In this document: piece after piece, positions 17,375-24,956 of the stretch
How positions within the stretch are numbered: the first letter of the stretch is position 1
How the letters are laid out: each line of letters opens with the position of its first letter
DNA from: Lentisphaeria bacterium
GTDB taxonomy: Bacteria; Verrucomicrobiota; Lentisphaeria; Victivallales; Victivallaceae
Assembly (NCBI GenBank): GCA_017457065.1
Contig: JAFTIE010000267.1
Location: 1 to 35,902, forward strand
Direction: 5' to 3'
DNA: 35,902 nt
Notes under the pieces: generated by a model
What the model was told of the DNA's origin: nothing
Seen by the model: the letters and a program-made list of their open reading frames with translations, nothing else
Database searches by the model: none
Translations under genes and position numbers: made by a program

Positions 17375-18644
17375 TCTCCCTGTCAGCAGCGGCAGCATTT
17401 TCAAGGAGGATTTCTCTGAGTTCAGCGGAAATTTTCCCCTTTGAACTTTTAAGCAGTTCCTCCACCGCGTTGCGGCAGCTCAGCTTTGAAAGAGAAGGGA
17501 GCTTCACAGCTGCGGTGTGTCCGTCGGCGTAAGCGACAATAAGTTTCGCCCTTTTTGGGGGAAGGCACCGGGGATGTTCCATGAGCACCGGAGTCAGGGC
17601 AGGAGATTTGATCTTTTTGAAGGGAACCCCAGGGAGCAGATACACATAACTGGTATTGCTTTTTTTCAGGAGCTCCCCGCGCTTTGCCGGAGCTCTCTTT
17701 TTGTCAGAAGGAGCGATGTAAACGGAAGGGTCAGGGATGTAATGCTGAAAGATTTCATTCAGATCCGGAGGCAGCTGCTCTTTGTGGTCAACCATGTACA
17801 TAAAAAGTCCCGTTGCCAGCTGTTTCAAATTGGTTGTACTGGTTCGTTTTGCTTTTTCAGGCGGCGCTTTGGGGACCAGACGGCGGGCGAGCTCTCCCAC
17901 AGGAGGCTTTGAAAGATAGAAGCGCAGCTCTTTTTGTTCTGTTTCCTGCCGGATGATGCGGAATTTCCCGGTTTTGTGCCACAGCAGAAAGGTCAATCCC
18001 CAGTTGAGCAACCGGAATCCTTTGGCGGGAGAGCGGGGATTATCAAAGAGGAACAGGGCTCCTGTCTGCAGCTCTTTTCCTCCGGCATTGACTCTTATGA
18101 TTTCCAGATGTTTTAATTCGGGGAACTCTTTCAGCAGCTTTTCAACACTTTTGTACGGCAGTTCTTTCAGACGGATCACTGCCGCAGCCGTAATGGTGTT
18201 GCTTTTGTAAAGATGTTTGAAAAGTTGTTTTTCTTTCTTGAGAAGCAAAGAAACCGTGCACTCTTTTGCCCAGAGCGCTGAAAGAAACTCTTCCTTTTCG
18301 TAACGGAGTCTGATGGTGTTGGGGTTGCTTTTGAAAGTGGAGCGAAGTTTTTCCAGACTTCCCTTGCCCTTGTGGATCACCATACCGTAGATTTTCAAAT
18401 CCTCCGATGCAAAAATAAGATAACGGTGTGCCAGATCCACAGGGGCAAGTTTCTTTTCCCGGATACCGGGGATCAGGTCGTGCAAAAGCTGAAAGCTTCC
18501 CGGGATCTGCAAAAGTTTTTCCCCGTCCACCAGTGCCGCTGCCCGGGCAAATCCGGGGACCCGGTCATACATGGGAGCAGGTGTTCCCCGCAGCTGAGTG
18601 CAGAGAAAAAAAGAAAGTGTACAGATCAAAACCACTCTTATCAT
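17358..18644 (-). CDS. Secreted protein with pseudopilin-type H-X9-DG-like C-terminal domain
   Basis: This 428-residue protein has a signal peptide ([20 protein letters not shown]) but no prepilin signature. The central part is unlike anything I recognise. The C-terminal third (about 275-400) reads [28 protein letters not shown] and ends [28 protein letters not shown]. This copies the body of DUF1559-type pseudopilins: the NLKQ helix and the terminal ADGH motif. Its ATG overlaps the pseudopilin stop (ATGA), so the two form an operon. It may be a partner of the pseudopilin on the outer face of the inner membrane. Confidence 0.65.
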   Translation of the reverse strand: MIRVVLICTLSFFLCTQLRGTPAPMYDRVPGFARAAALVDGEKLLQIPGSFQLLHDLIPGIREKKLAPVDLAHRYLIFASEDLKIYGMVIHKGKGSLEKLRSTFKSNPNTIRLRYEKEEFLSALWAKECTVSLLLKKEKQLFKHLYKSNTITAAAVIRLKELPYKSVEKLLKEFPELKHLEIIRVNAGGKELQTGALFLFDNPRSPAKGFRLLNWGLTFLLWHKTGKFRIIRQETEQKELRFYLSKPPVGELARRLVPKAPPEKAKRTSTTNLKQLATGLFMYMVDHKEQLPPDLNEIFQHYIPDPSVYIAPSDKKRAPAKRGELLKKSNTSYVYLLPGVPFKKIKSPALTPVLMEHPRCLPPKRAKLIVAYADGHTAAVKLPSLSKLSCRNAVEELLKSSKGKISAELREILLENAAAADREISGNP

Positions 18645-19399
18645 CGGTCAGGAGAGACCCATGCCACTTTGTTTGCGTAACGGTCATACTCCCGCCAATC
18701 CCGTGTGACCACGTTGCCGTCGGCGTTGAGGTTCTGGATCTTCATGCCGTGGCGGAATGCGTCAATAAAAGTATTGGTTTTGTAGTCATACCCCGCAGCC
18801 AGCTTGAAGGGCCATGTATTGCTTGAAAAAGTACAAGCAGAGGGCTCCGGGCGGTAAGAATCCAGATTTACAATAAGCTTTGAAGGCGTTTTGATCGTTG
18901 ACAGCTTGCGCAGATGGTTGAGTTGCAGATTAATGATAATAGGGATGTTCACCGCATAGTAGTTGCTGCCGTAGCTGTAGAAGCAGCTGTTGTTGAAATA
19001 TTGTGCAGAACCGACGATGTAGGATTTGGTATTCATGACTGCAATACGGCGCATATCTGCCGGACAAAGCCAGATGCCGGGCTTGTTGAAGACATAGAGA
19101 TTTGGACCGGGATTGTTGACATAACCCAGTTTGTAAAAGAGGGAGACCTTTTCTTTAGTTGAAGGTGCCATATAGTCCTGAAAGTCGCTGGAATAAGATT
19201 GATTGGCAACGCCGATCTGTTTCAGATTGTTGATACAGCCGGAACTTCTGGCACGCTCCCGTGCCTGCTGCAGAGCGGGCAGCAGCAAAGCGGCAAGAAT
19301 AGCGATGATGGCGATGACAACAAGAAGCTCTATTAAGGTGAAGCTGTACAGCTTCACCTGCCCATGGGCAGGTGAAAAACCTTCTTCTTGGCCGTACAC
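18641..19399 (-). CDS. Type II secretion/type IV pseudopilin (DUF1559-like)
   Basis: This 252-residue frame opens at GTG 19399. Residues 20-45 are the class-III prepilin segment [16 protein letters not shown] with Glu24 at the +5 position, followed by [25 protein letters not shown], typical of Lentisphaerae and Planctomycetes pseudopilins. The body ends with [17 protein letters not shown]. Processing would be by the prepilin peptidase at 8919-9797. The start is problematic: the promoter and ribosome site point to an ATG at 19495, but an in-frame TGA at 19408-19406 separates it from this frame. GTG at 19399 has no good Shine-Dalgarno. The gene may be expressed poorly, by reinitiation, or be decaying. 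Confidence 0.75.
   Translation of the reverse strand: MYGQEEGFSPAHGQVKLYSFTLIELLVVIAIIAILAALLLPALQQARERARSSGCINNLKQIGVANQSYSSDFQDYMAPSTKEKVSLFYKLGYVNNPGPNLYVFNKPGIWLCPADMRRIAVMNTKSYIVGSAQYFNNSCFYSYGSNYYAVNIPIIINLQLNHLRKLSTIKTPSKLIVNLDSYRPEPSACTFSSNTWPFKLAAGYDYKTNTFIDAFRHGMKIQNLNADGNVVTRDWREYDRYANKVAWVSPDR
19337..19376. repeat. Two overlapping perfect palindromes inside the pseudopilin leader
   Basis: A 22-base perfect palindrome (19337-19358, centre CTGTACAG) overlaps a 24-base perfect palindrome (19353-19376, centre CCCATGGG). On the minus strand they encode [14 protein letters not shown], directly before the pilin FTLIELLV segment. Such structure in a coding region is not expected and resembles a REP- or MITE-like mobile repeat that keeps the frame open. 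Confidence 0.85.
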
Positions 19400-19405
19400 A
19401 CGATC

Positions 19406-19495
19406 TCAGCAGAGATTGGATCTTTTCACGAGAAGTTCGATGAGGGTAAAAGAAAATTTTGTCTGCCCGGGAGTGCTTGAGCTTTTTATATTCAT
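19406..19495 (-). pseudogene. Original pseudopilin N-terminus, cut off by an in-frame TGA
   Basis: From ATG 19495, AGGACCAGAAATA is a good ribosome site, and the frame reads MNIKSSSTPGQTKFSFTLIE, then LLVKRSNLC, then TGA (19408-19406). It is a complete type IV prepilin leader with its own FTLIELLV. It stays in frame with the downstream pseudopilin: the two FTLIELLV copies are 36 codons apart and use different codons. It looks like the ancestral start, displaced by an insertion that brought a second FTLIELLV. Confidence 0.65.
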
Positions 19496-19554
19496 TATTT
19501 CTGGTCCTGCAATTTATCGAAAGAGAAGAACAGCAAAGTGCGGTTCCTGTTTTT

Positions 19555-19583
19555 AAAATACACCTTTCTCCGGTCACTGTCAA
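19555..19583 (-). promoter_or_regulatory. Promoter of the pseudopilin operon
   Basis: On the minus strand a perfect TTGACA (19583-19578), a 17-base spacer ending GGTG, TATTTT (19560-19555). The transcript would begin near 19548 and includes the ATG at 19495. Confidence 0.75.
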
Positions 19584-19611
19584 GTTTTCGGAGAATGATT
19601 TTTCTGAAAAT

Positions 19612-19640
19612 TTGACTTTTTCCCGGGGAAGTTGTATATT
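19612..19640 (+). promoter_or_regulatory. Promoter of the MFS transporter gene
   Basis: TTGACT (19612-19617), a 17-base spacer, TATATT (19635-19640), about 40 bases before the ATG at 19681. It is divergent from the pseudopilin promoter. Confidence 0.75.
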
Positions 19641-19680
19641 TTGCAGATAAACTGCGAACAAATCAAAAACATATAAAATC

Positions 19681-20943
19681 ATGGAAACGCCTTCTCTTTC
19701 TCCCGGTTCCGGGATCAACTGGAAATTCAATCTTTTTGTCATCTGGCTTTCTCAATTTCTTGCCATGGTGGGATTCGGCAGCTGTATGCCTTTCATTCCG
19801 CTGCTGCTCAAGGAAAATCTGCACATTGATGATGCCAATTTGCGGGGGGTGTATGTTTCGATCTATTACCTTGCCGCCATGGTGAGTTTGTGTATTGCCA
19901 CGGCGGTGTGGGGGATGCTTGCCGACCGTTTCGGACGTAAACTGATGCTGCTCCGTGCAAGTTATGCGGCGGCTCTGTTTTATCCGCTGCTGGCGTTGGC
20001 GCCCAATTTCTGGGTACTGGCGACGATCCGGTTTGTCTGTTCTTTTTTTTCCGGAACGGTCAATCCGGCGCAGACGCTTCTTATTTCCACCACTCCCCCG
20101 GAAAAGCACGGATTTGTCCTGGGCGTCCTGAGTACGGCGACCTCCAGCGGCAATATGCTGGGATATCTTCTTGGTGGAGTGATCGTCCACTATTACGGAT
20201 ACACAGCTGCCTTTTTTACCTGCGGCGGGATCTATCTTGCCAGTGCCCTGCTGGTGCAGTTTTTTGCCAAAGACGACTTCAGTGTAAAGCTTGCGAAAAA
20301 GCAGCGTCAGAAGAGTCCTTACAAGTTCCGGGAGGTGGCGACTCCGGCGGTACTCTGGCTTTTGAGTTTGTTTCTCTGTTTCGGAGTTGCCAACCGTCTG
20401 GTACAGCCTTATATGGCGCTTCTGGTGGAAAAGGTCCACGGTTTTGAGGGAGCGGCATTTTACACAGGTATCGTCAGTGCCGCGGCTTCTCTCGGAGGAT
20501 TTTTTTCCGGACTCTGCATCGGATGGTTGTGTGACCGCATGGTGCCCCGGAAATTGCTTTTGCCCATATTGATTTCCGGAGCGGCATTCACGGGGGCGAT
20601 GGTGCTGGCAAACAATGTGGAAATGCTGATCGTCACCCGTTTTCTTTCCTCTTTTGCGGTGAGTGCCATTCAGCCGGTGCTGCAGCTCATGTTGACCAAA
20701 ATCACCCGTCCTGAGCTGCGGGGGACCTATTTCGGATGGTCAGGCAGCATCAACACAGCTGGTGGTATCATCTGTTCATTTCTGGGTGGCGGCGTGATCT
20801 GGCTTTCCGGAGTCAGAGGGATCTACATCACTTCGGCATTGCTTCTTGCTCTGATGATTCCCCTGATGCTCCCTGCGATCCTTGCCATGCGTAAGGAATA
20901 CACAGTTGCCCCTGATGCAACGGCAAAAGATCTGAAAAAGTGA
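19681..20943 (+). CDS. Major facilitator superfamily exporter
   Basis: The 420-residue protein has about twelve hydrophobic helices split by a basic central loop (KLAKKQRQKSPYKF, about 206-219). Motif A, GMLADRFGRKLMLL, lies between helices 2 and 3, and a degenerate copy, GWLCDRMVPRKLLLP, between helices 8 and 9. This matches drug:H+ antiporters of the DHA1 type. The substrate is unknown. The weak start region (only an AT-rich stretch before the ATG) suggests modest translation. It has its own promoter and no co-transcribed partner. Confidence 0.9.
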   Translation: METPSLSPGSGINWKFNLFVIWLSQFLAMVGFGSCMPFIPLLLKENLHIDDANLRGVYVSIYYLAAMVSLCIATAVWGMLADRFGRKLMLLRASYAAALFYPLLALAPNFWVLATIRFVCSFFSGTVNPAQTLLISTTPPEKHGFVLGVLSTATSSGNMLGYLLGGVIVHYYGYTAAFFTCGGIYLASALLVQFFAKDDFSVKLAKKQRQKSPYKFREVATPAVLWLLSLFLCFGVANRLVQPYMALLVEKVHGFEGAAFYTGIVSAAASLGGFFSGLCIGWLCDRMVPRKLLLPILISGAAFTGAMVLANNVEMLIVTRFLSSFAVSAIQPVLQLMLTKITRPELRGTYFGWSGSINTAGGIICSFLGGGVIWLSGVRGIYITSALLLALMIPLMLPAILAMRKEYTVAPDATAKDLKK

Positions 20944-20983
20944 CAAAAAAGAGGAAAAATTGCAAAAAAAGTTTGATTTTCCC

Positions 20984-21012
20984 TTGACAAAATGTAAAAA
21001 GCGGTGTATTTT
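20984..21012 (+). promoter_or_regulatory. Promoter of tRNA-His
   Basis: Perfect TTGACA (20984-20989), a 17-base spacer ending GGTG, TATTTT (21007-21012). The expected start is a few bases before the tRNA. Confidence 0.8.
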
Positions 21013-21024
21013 ATAGAACATGAT

Positions 21025-21102
21025 GGTGGTTGTGGCGCAGTTGGTTAGCGCGTCTGGTTGTGGCCCAGAAGGTCGCCGGTTCAAGTCCGGTCTACCACCC
21101 CA
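21025..21102 (+). tRNA. tRNA-His (anticodon GTG)
   Basis: The cloverleaf folds by eye. The gene-encoded G-1 is at 21025. Acceptor GTGGTTG (21026-21032) pairs with CTACCAC (21092-21098), with a T6-T67 mismatch. The D arm is GCGC/GCGC. The anticodon stem TCTGG/CCAGA holds loop TTGTGGC, anticodon GTG. The T arm is GCCGG-TTCAAGT-CCGGT. Discriminator C73 and an encoded CCA end at 21102. The extra G-1 with C73 is the hallmark of tRNA-His. Promoter and terminator flank it as a single-gene unit. Confidence 0.96.
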
Positions 21103-21115
21103 TTTCAAATTCTCC

Positions 21116-21147
21116 GTCCGGGTCATATAACTGATTCGGACTTTTTT
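21116..21147 (+). terminator. Terminator of tRNA-His
   Basis: A ten-pair hairpin (21116-21141, arms starting GTCCG and ending CGGAC, two G-T pairs, loop TATAAC) is followed by T6 (21142-21147). Confidence 0.85.
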
Positions 21148-21811
21148 ATTGCCTGCGTAAAAGCCCTTGTACCAAAGAGATTTGCAACTTTTTCATCCCG
21201 TTATAGAAGCCCTGTGGAGAATGGTAATCCTCTGCCAGAGAACGCAAAAATCGCATAAAATCCCCCGAAATTCTCCGCTATAGGAGGTCGCCAGCCCTCC
21301 AACAGAGAAAAAATTCTCTATAATACACACGGCGTAAAATGGCGACCTCCTGCCGCTGGAGAAAAATGACGACCTCTTACCTCAAAAACAGAGGACACAA
21401 GTTTGTACTGATGTTGTCAGGGTGTCAAATAAAATTACTTCCACTATACAATTTCGACTTAATGCCGACCGTTGAAATAACCCCCAAACCCTACTTATGT
21501 ACTCTGCCAAGGGATTTTTACGCTCAAACTGAAATTTCAACAAGGCACAAAAGAGCAACTAATCCAATTCCCTTTTTTTCAAATAACGCTGTTTCCCCAC
21601 AAAAAATAATTGCGATAGACCTTCTCGCTCAAATCAACAAGTCAGGCAAGAAAGATTTATGCTAAATGCCCTGTTCAGGGTAAATGAGAGTTGAACAAAT
21701 GTTACCGTTCAACAGGCTTTTGCGGGTCTGATTGGGCAACGCAGTTGTTCTGTGAGTCTTCTCATAGATTTTATATGTGCGATCGCTTCTGATACAAAAA
21801 TCCGTTCAGCA
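21148..21811. other. Non-coding stretch between tRNA-His and the island
   Basis: About 660 bases with no convincing gene. Open frames here lack ribosome sites. It holds the inverted repeat at 21282-21351, a small hairpin AGAGAA-A4-TTCTCT (about 21304-21319), a 7-base stem GTTGAAC/GTTCAAC (21690-21713) that may end transcripts of the minus-strand pair, and an AT-rich tract (about 21400-21660) without clear signals. It may be a scar of past integration events beside the tRNA. Confidence 0.5.
21282..21351. repeat. 12-bp inverted repeat with a third degenerate copy
   Basis: AGGAGGTCGCCA (21282-21293) and its exact complement TGGCGACCTCCT (21340-21351) lie 46 bases apart. A degraded direct copy, TGACGACCTCTTAC, follows at 21366-21379. 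Role unknown; it could be a recombination or protein-binding site. Confidence 0.75.
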
Positions 21812-22444
21812 TCACTGACGTAAAAATGTTTTTTTATTGCTGATGTATTTGTGAGAAATCGGCAGCCGTCTGTTTTGATGTCTTTCCCGGGAACTGAACT
21901 CACGCATAAGAAATTCGTGCAGGTCTATTTCATTCTGTACGGATGTATCTTCTTTTTCCTGTTTCAGTCTGATCACTGCAACCGGATACTGCCAGAAATA
22001 AAAAAAGGGAGTGGAAACCCGGTCTATTTTTTTTAATTTTGACAAGTGATCTATCGCATTTTCAATAAGTGGATTGTCCCGGAGATCAAATTTTATCCAA
22101 CCGGGATTTTTCTCTAAAAATTTCAGCAATTCGTGTGCATTGTGTTGACTGCATCGCCCGGCAAGAAGCATATCCAATTCACGCAGGGAATAACGGTGTT
22201 TCACCCATTGATGGCGTTTTTTACAACGGTGTTTCCATGAACGTTGATCGGGCCAAGGTTCTGCCTCCCGTTCATAGGAAAAATCAGAATAGTAAAAAAG
22301 AGCGTGTTTATTGCGTTTACTCCGGATAAATGTGAGATGTTCTTCATCGCAGGCCAAAGTCATTTCCCGATGAAATCCGGCTTTTCTTCTCCGATCAGAA
22401 GAAACAAATTCATATCGATAATATTTTTTCGGCTGCTTTAACAT
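21812..22444 (-). CDS. Unknown protein, paralogue of its upstream neighbour (HQW family)
   Basis: This 210-residue basic protein begins 3 bases after the 73-residue gene. Residues 20-80 repeat the neighbour's pattern: K-[AS]-G-x3-E-M-x-L, FIRSKRN (39-45), then SWKHRCKKRHQW (69-80). The rest is unique: a Leu/Lys-rich middle (LRELDMLLAG, LLKFLEKNPGWIKFDL) and a charged C-terminus. There is no signal peptide or TM helix. The many Arg, Lys and aromatic residues suggest nucleic-acid binding. I do not recognise the family. Another frame (21709-21903) also reads protein-like beyond codon ~180, so a frameshift near the 3' end is possible. Confidence 0.6.
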   Translation of the reverse strand: MLKQPKKYYRYEFVSSDRRRKAGFHREMTLACDEEHLTFIRSKRNKHALFYYSDFSYEREAEPWPDQRSWKHRCKKRHQWVKHRYSLRELDMLLAGRCSQHNAHELLKFLEKNPGWIKFDLRDNPLIENAIDHLSKLKKIDRVSTPFFYFWQYPVAVIRLKQEKEDTSVQNEIDLHEFLMREFSSRERHQNRRLPISHKYISNKKTFLRQ

Positions 22445-22447
22445 CTG

Positions 22448-22669
22448 TCACTTGCCCCATTGATGTTTTTTTCTTGTTCGATCTTTCCAGGAGATATGCT
22501 TTTTTTCTGCCGGAATGATTATCCATTGCTCTTTGACGGTGAAGTTTTTCATGGCGTAAAAATTGCGTTTGCTCCGCACAAAAGAGGTAAACTCCGGATC
22601 GACAGACAAACGCATTTCTTTATCCAGACCGGACTTTTGAGTTTGTTGAACTCCGTGATAATAAGCCAT
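22448..22669 (-). CDS. Small unknown protein (HQW family), first of a divergent pair
   Basis: This 73-residue protein starts at an ATG with a perfect AGGAGG. It keeps K12-S-G-x3-E-M-x-L, FVRSKRN (30-36) and SWKDRTRKKHQW (60-71), which match the N-terminal part of the 210-residue neighbour, so one arose by duplication. It contains a short FTVKEQWIIIP strand. It is divergent from the WYL regulator gene and shares its promoter region. Function unknown; a small DNA- or RNA-binding role is possible from its charge. Confidence 0.65.
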   Translation of the reverse strand: MAYYHGVQQTQKSGLDKEMRLSVDPEFTSFVRSKRNFYAMKNFTVKEQWIIIPAEKKHISWKDRTRKKHQWGK

Positions 22670-22691
22670 TTTGCCTCCTGTAATATTGTTT

Positions 22692-22744
22692 TATATAAAA
22701 AATACATTACATGGGTGGACAAATTCTGTCTGGCGTGTTATATT
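22692..22744. promoter_or_regulatory. Divergent promoters with candidate WYL operator
   Basis: Plus strand: TGGACA (22716-22721), N17, TATATT (22739-22744) for the regulator. Minus strand: TTGTCC (22722-22717) and TATATA (22697-22692), spacing 19 (or 17 to TTTATA), for the HQW pair. The imperfect palindrome 22714-22734 (GGTGGACA...TGTCTGGC) covers both -35 boxes. The minus-strand block 22723-22701 matches 24516-24538 in 20 of 23 bases. Confidence 0.65.
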
Positions 22745-22777
22745 ACATTAAAATAAATCAGAAAAACAGAGGTTTTT

Positions 22778-23797
22778 ATGGCAAGTGATGTAACTAAAAT
22801 GACCCGGCTGGTGAAAATCGTTTCGCTATTGCGGCAGAATGTTTATCCCAATCATAAAACTGTGGAAAAAGCGTTGCGTTCTCTGGATGCGGCGGGAGTT
22901 TACAATGTTTCGCAAAAGACCATTCAGCGGGATGTGCAATACTTGCGGGATATGTACGCTGCCCCCATCGCCTTTGACAATGGCAGACGGGGCTATTATC
23001 TGACTGATCCGGAGTGGAAGTTTGAAGTCCCCAATCTGGAAGCTGACGAAATGCGGGCGGTAACGCTCGGCGCACGCCTTGCCGAAACAATTATGCCGGA
23101 ACCAGTGGCAAGCGAGATACAAAGTGCCGCTGATGCGCTATTGTGCGAAAATCCGACTGGACTGGATGTCAATGCTTCATTGATCGCTCTGGTTGCCAAA
23201 GGAGCAAGAATTCCAGTCAAGCCGGAGATCTTTCAGGAGGTTTTCACCGCCTGGCAATCCCGTCGCGGCTTATCGGTCAAATACTGCAAAGGGATGACGG
23301 GGAGAGAAACACGCTATATTCTTGAACCCCATGTCCTCTCTTTTTATGATGGCTTATGGTATGTGAAAGCGATCATCGTTTCGGAAAACGGCGAGACTCT
23401 GCCGGAGCGGACCATCCGCACTCTTGCCCTGAACCGTTTTCAATTTGCGGCGATTTATCCGGGGAAATTTACCCTTGATATGCGTCTGGTGCAGGAGGTC
23501 AACGAAGGAAACTTGTTCAACTTCCCGGTTGTGGAAGAAGTTGTCTTACGCTTTATCGATTATGCTATTCCTTACTCCAGGGAAAATTACGAATCAGAAC
23601 TCATCGAAGAGCAAGCGGACGGCAGTTTATTGGTAACGATTTACGATGTGCCGGACTTCAAGATCATAAATCTTGTTCTGAACGAAGGCGGTGCGGTACA
23701 AGTTGTCAGTCCGGCAGAACTGGCGGATAAAGTCGTGGAGAAAGCGGAACGGGTGATGAAAATGAATAGATTCAAGGAGAACAAAAATAATGCCTAA
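22778..23797 (+). CDS. WYL-domain transcriptional regulator (HTH-WYL-WCX)
   Basis: This 339-residue protein has an N-terminal winged helix (about 8-78) with recognition helix SQKTIQRDVQYLRDMY (45-60) and wing GRRGYYL. The WYL domain (about 150-245) shows LEPHVLSFYDGLWYVKAII and ERTIRTLALNRF, the ligand-sensing core. A WCX-type C-terminal domain follows (VVLRFIDYAIPYSREN onward). This is the architecture of BrxR/CapW-like repressors that control anti-phage loci (established knowledge). It probably represses its own promoter and the shared block next to it. Its end overlaps the next gene by 8 bases, so it heads an operon. Confidence 0.9.
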   Translation: MASDVTKMTRLVKIVSLLRQNVYPNHKTVEKALRSLDAAGVYNVSQKTIQRDVQYLRDMYAAPIAFDNGRRGYYLTDPEWKFEVPNLEADEMRAVTLGARLAETIMPEPVASEIQSAADALLCENPTGLDVNASLIALVAKGARIPVKPEIFQEVFTAWQSRRGLSVKYCKGMTGRETRYILEPHVLSFYDGLWYVKAIIVSENGETLPERTIRTLALNRFQFAAIYPGKFTLDMRLVQEVNEGNLFNFPVVEEVVLRFIDYAIPYSRENYESELIEEQADGSLLVTIYDVPDFKIINLVLNEGGAVQVVSPAELADKVVEKAERVMKMNRFKENKNNA

Positions 23798-24455
23798 AAT
23801 CGAAAGTAAAAACACTGATCTTGCATGCTTAAAAAAACATATTTCAAAAGCAATCCTTCGTGCAAATAAAATTGATGTCACCCAACTTACAGACCTCAAG
23901 TTTAAAAAAACAATGCGATGGCCTTATCCTCAAAATGGAACTTGCAATTTTATTGAATTTATCAATCAACTTTTCACGACAGTTGCATCAATAAAAGCCA
24001 TTGAATATTTGAAGGCAGAAAATGATAATTGGGTAATGAATCTTGGTACTACTTCTGGTCGTGATTTGACAGTTATTAAAAACAAACAGAATATTATTGC
24101 CGAGATTTTTGCCGTTACTGATCCAGATAGTAATGAAAAACTTAAAAATGAAATTTTATCTCTTACCTCTTTATCAAAAGAAGAAAAAGCAGATAAACGT
24201 TTTGCTTTTTTTATTTTATCCGAAGATAAATTCCCCAAAGAAGAGCAAGATGTAATCCATTGGACTACTTATAGTCCAAAAACTTCTGCGAAAGATAAGA
24301 TTGCTATTAAATTCAAAGAGAAATCATTCTCTTGCAGTAGCAAAGTAAGGCATTTGGCAACATGGTCTGCATTGTGCGGCGATGATGCAACAGAAATAAA
24401 TGTTGTTTGTTGGTCATCAGAAGATTGCTTATCTGAATTTATTCTTGACAAATAA
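23790..24455 (+). CDS. Unknown protein with PD-(D/E)XK-like core (paralogue of 27972-28790)
   Basis: The 221-residue protein starts inside the regulator's last codons with AAGGAG upstream. Residues 90-122 read GRDLTVI...IIAEIFAV...NEKLKNE, and 137-149 read RFAFFILSEDKFP. The second protein at 27972-28790 repeats this: GVDLS, CEIFTA, NNNKI, RFIFFCSPEKF. Asp92 and Glu105 could be metal ligands of a restriction-endonuclease fold, but the Lys of ExK is Phe107, so activity is doubtful. The gene is visibly more AT- and Lys-rich than its neighbours, suggesting recent transfer. No signal peptide. Function is inferred only. Confidence 0.6.
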   Translation: MPKIESKNTDLACLKKHISKAILRANKIDVTQLTDLKFKKTMRWPYPQNGTCNFIEFINQLFTTVASIKAIEYLKAENDNWVMNLGTTSGRDLTVIKNKQNIIAEIFAVTDPDSNEKLKNEILSLTSLSKEEKADKRFAFFILSEDKFPKEEQDVIHWTTYSPKTSAKDKIAIKFKEKSFSCSSKVRHLATWSALCGDDATEINVVCWSSEDCLSEFILDK

Positions 24456-24504
24456 CATAATAAAACCAACATTTTTTCTGTGTCCATCGGGCGTTTTTGA
24501 CTCC

Positions 24505-24545
24505 GGTGGACACTTTTTGTCCACCAATGAACTGTATTGTATATA
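24505..24545 (+). promoter_or_regulatory. Promoter with candidate WYL operator before the 127-residue gene
   Basis: A palindrome at 24505-24525 (GGTGGAC...GTCCACC, 7-base arms) overlaps the -35 TTGTCC (24517-24522). N17 and TATATA (24540-24545) follow. TTTGTCCACC and the downstream ATG..TGTATT block repeat the divergent promoter at 22701-22723. A repressor bound here would block RNA polymerase. Confidence 0.65.
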
Positions 24546-24572
24546 CCAGACAAACACGAAGGAGGTTTTACA

Positions 24573-24956
24573 ATGCAGTATTTGTACTTTTGGTGCAACT
24601 ATCAAACCGGCGTTATTGCCGAAGTTGCGGAGTTCGCCAGTTATATCCGCACTCATGCGGATGAATTGGGTGTCCCTGCTGAAGTGCAAGACGGATTTGA
24701 GCAATATTCCCGGTTTGAAAGTCTGCTTTTCTACTCATTTATTTACCGCAATGCTCCTCTTGCACGCATCAAATTGAAAGAAAAAGAACTCATTGTGAGA
24801 TTCTGCAATGTCGATGATACCCAACTGCTCAATGTTGTGGAACGCTTCGGCAGAGAACGGCAATTTGCTCCTGATTTCAGAATCTATATTACCAATTATC
24901 ATACCTTGTTGCGCCGCATTTGCCGCTGGCAGGATTTTCCGGGAGTTGCAAGATGA
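24573..24956 (+). CDS. Unknown 127-residue protein
   Basis: I chose the ATG at 24573 because AAGGAGG lies 8 bases upstream; the frame also opens at a TTG (24537). The protein MQYLYFWCNYQTGVIAEVAE continues as a soluble alpha/beta protein with YSRFESLLFYSFIYRN and IYITNYHTLLRRICRW. There are no recognised motifs. It is the first gene after its own operator-promoter and is tightly linked to the next gene (ATGA overlap). Function unknown. Confidence 0.65.
   Translation: MQYLYFWCNYQTGVIAEVAEFASYIRTHADELGVPAEVQDGFEQYSRFESLLFYSFIYRNAPLARIKLKEKELIVRFCNVDDTQLLNVVERFGRERQFAPDFRIYITNYHTLLRRICRWQDFPGVAR

Noticed and set aside
21025-21102. tRNA-His 3' end as attachment site of the phage module
   Set aside because: I saw no second copy of the tRNA 3' end in the window, and the integrase is a serine recombinase, which does not usually use tRNA ends.
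21339-21665. 108-codon open frame after the tRNA
   Set aside because: No ribosome site, low-complexity composition and no family resemblance; it covers the repeat region.
21709-21903. Frameshifted C-terminus of the 210-residue HQW protein
   Set aside because: The alternative frame reads protein-like (SDAERIFVSEAIAHIKSMRR), but there is no homologue to prove a frameshift; noted only as a possibility.
24400-24777. 125-codon open frame across the operator region
   Set aside because: It crosses the promoter and palindrome and overlaps the better supported 127-residue gene in another frame.
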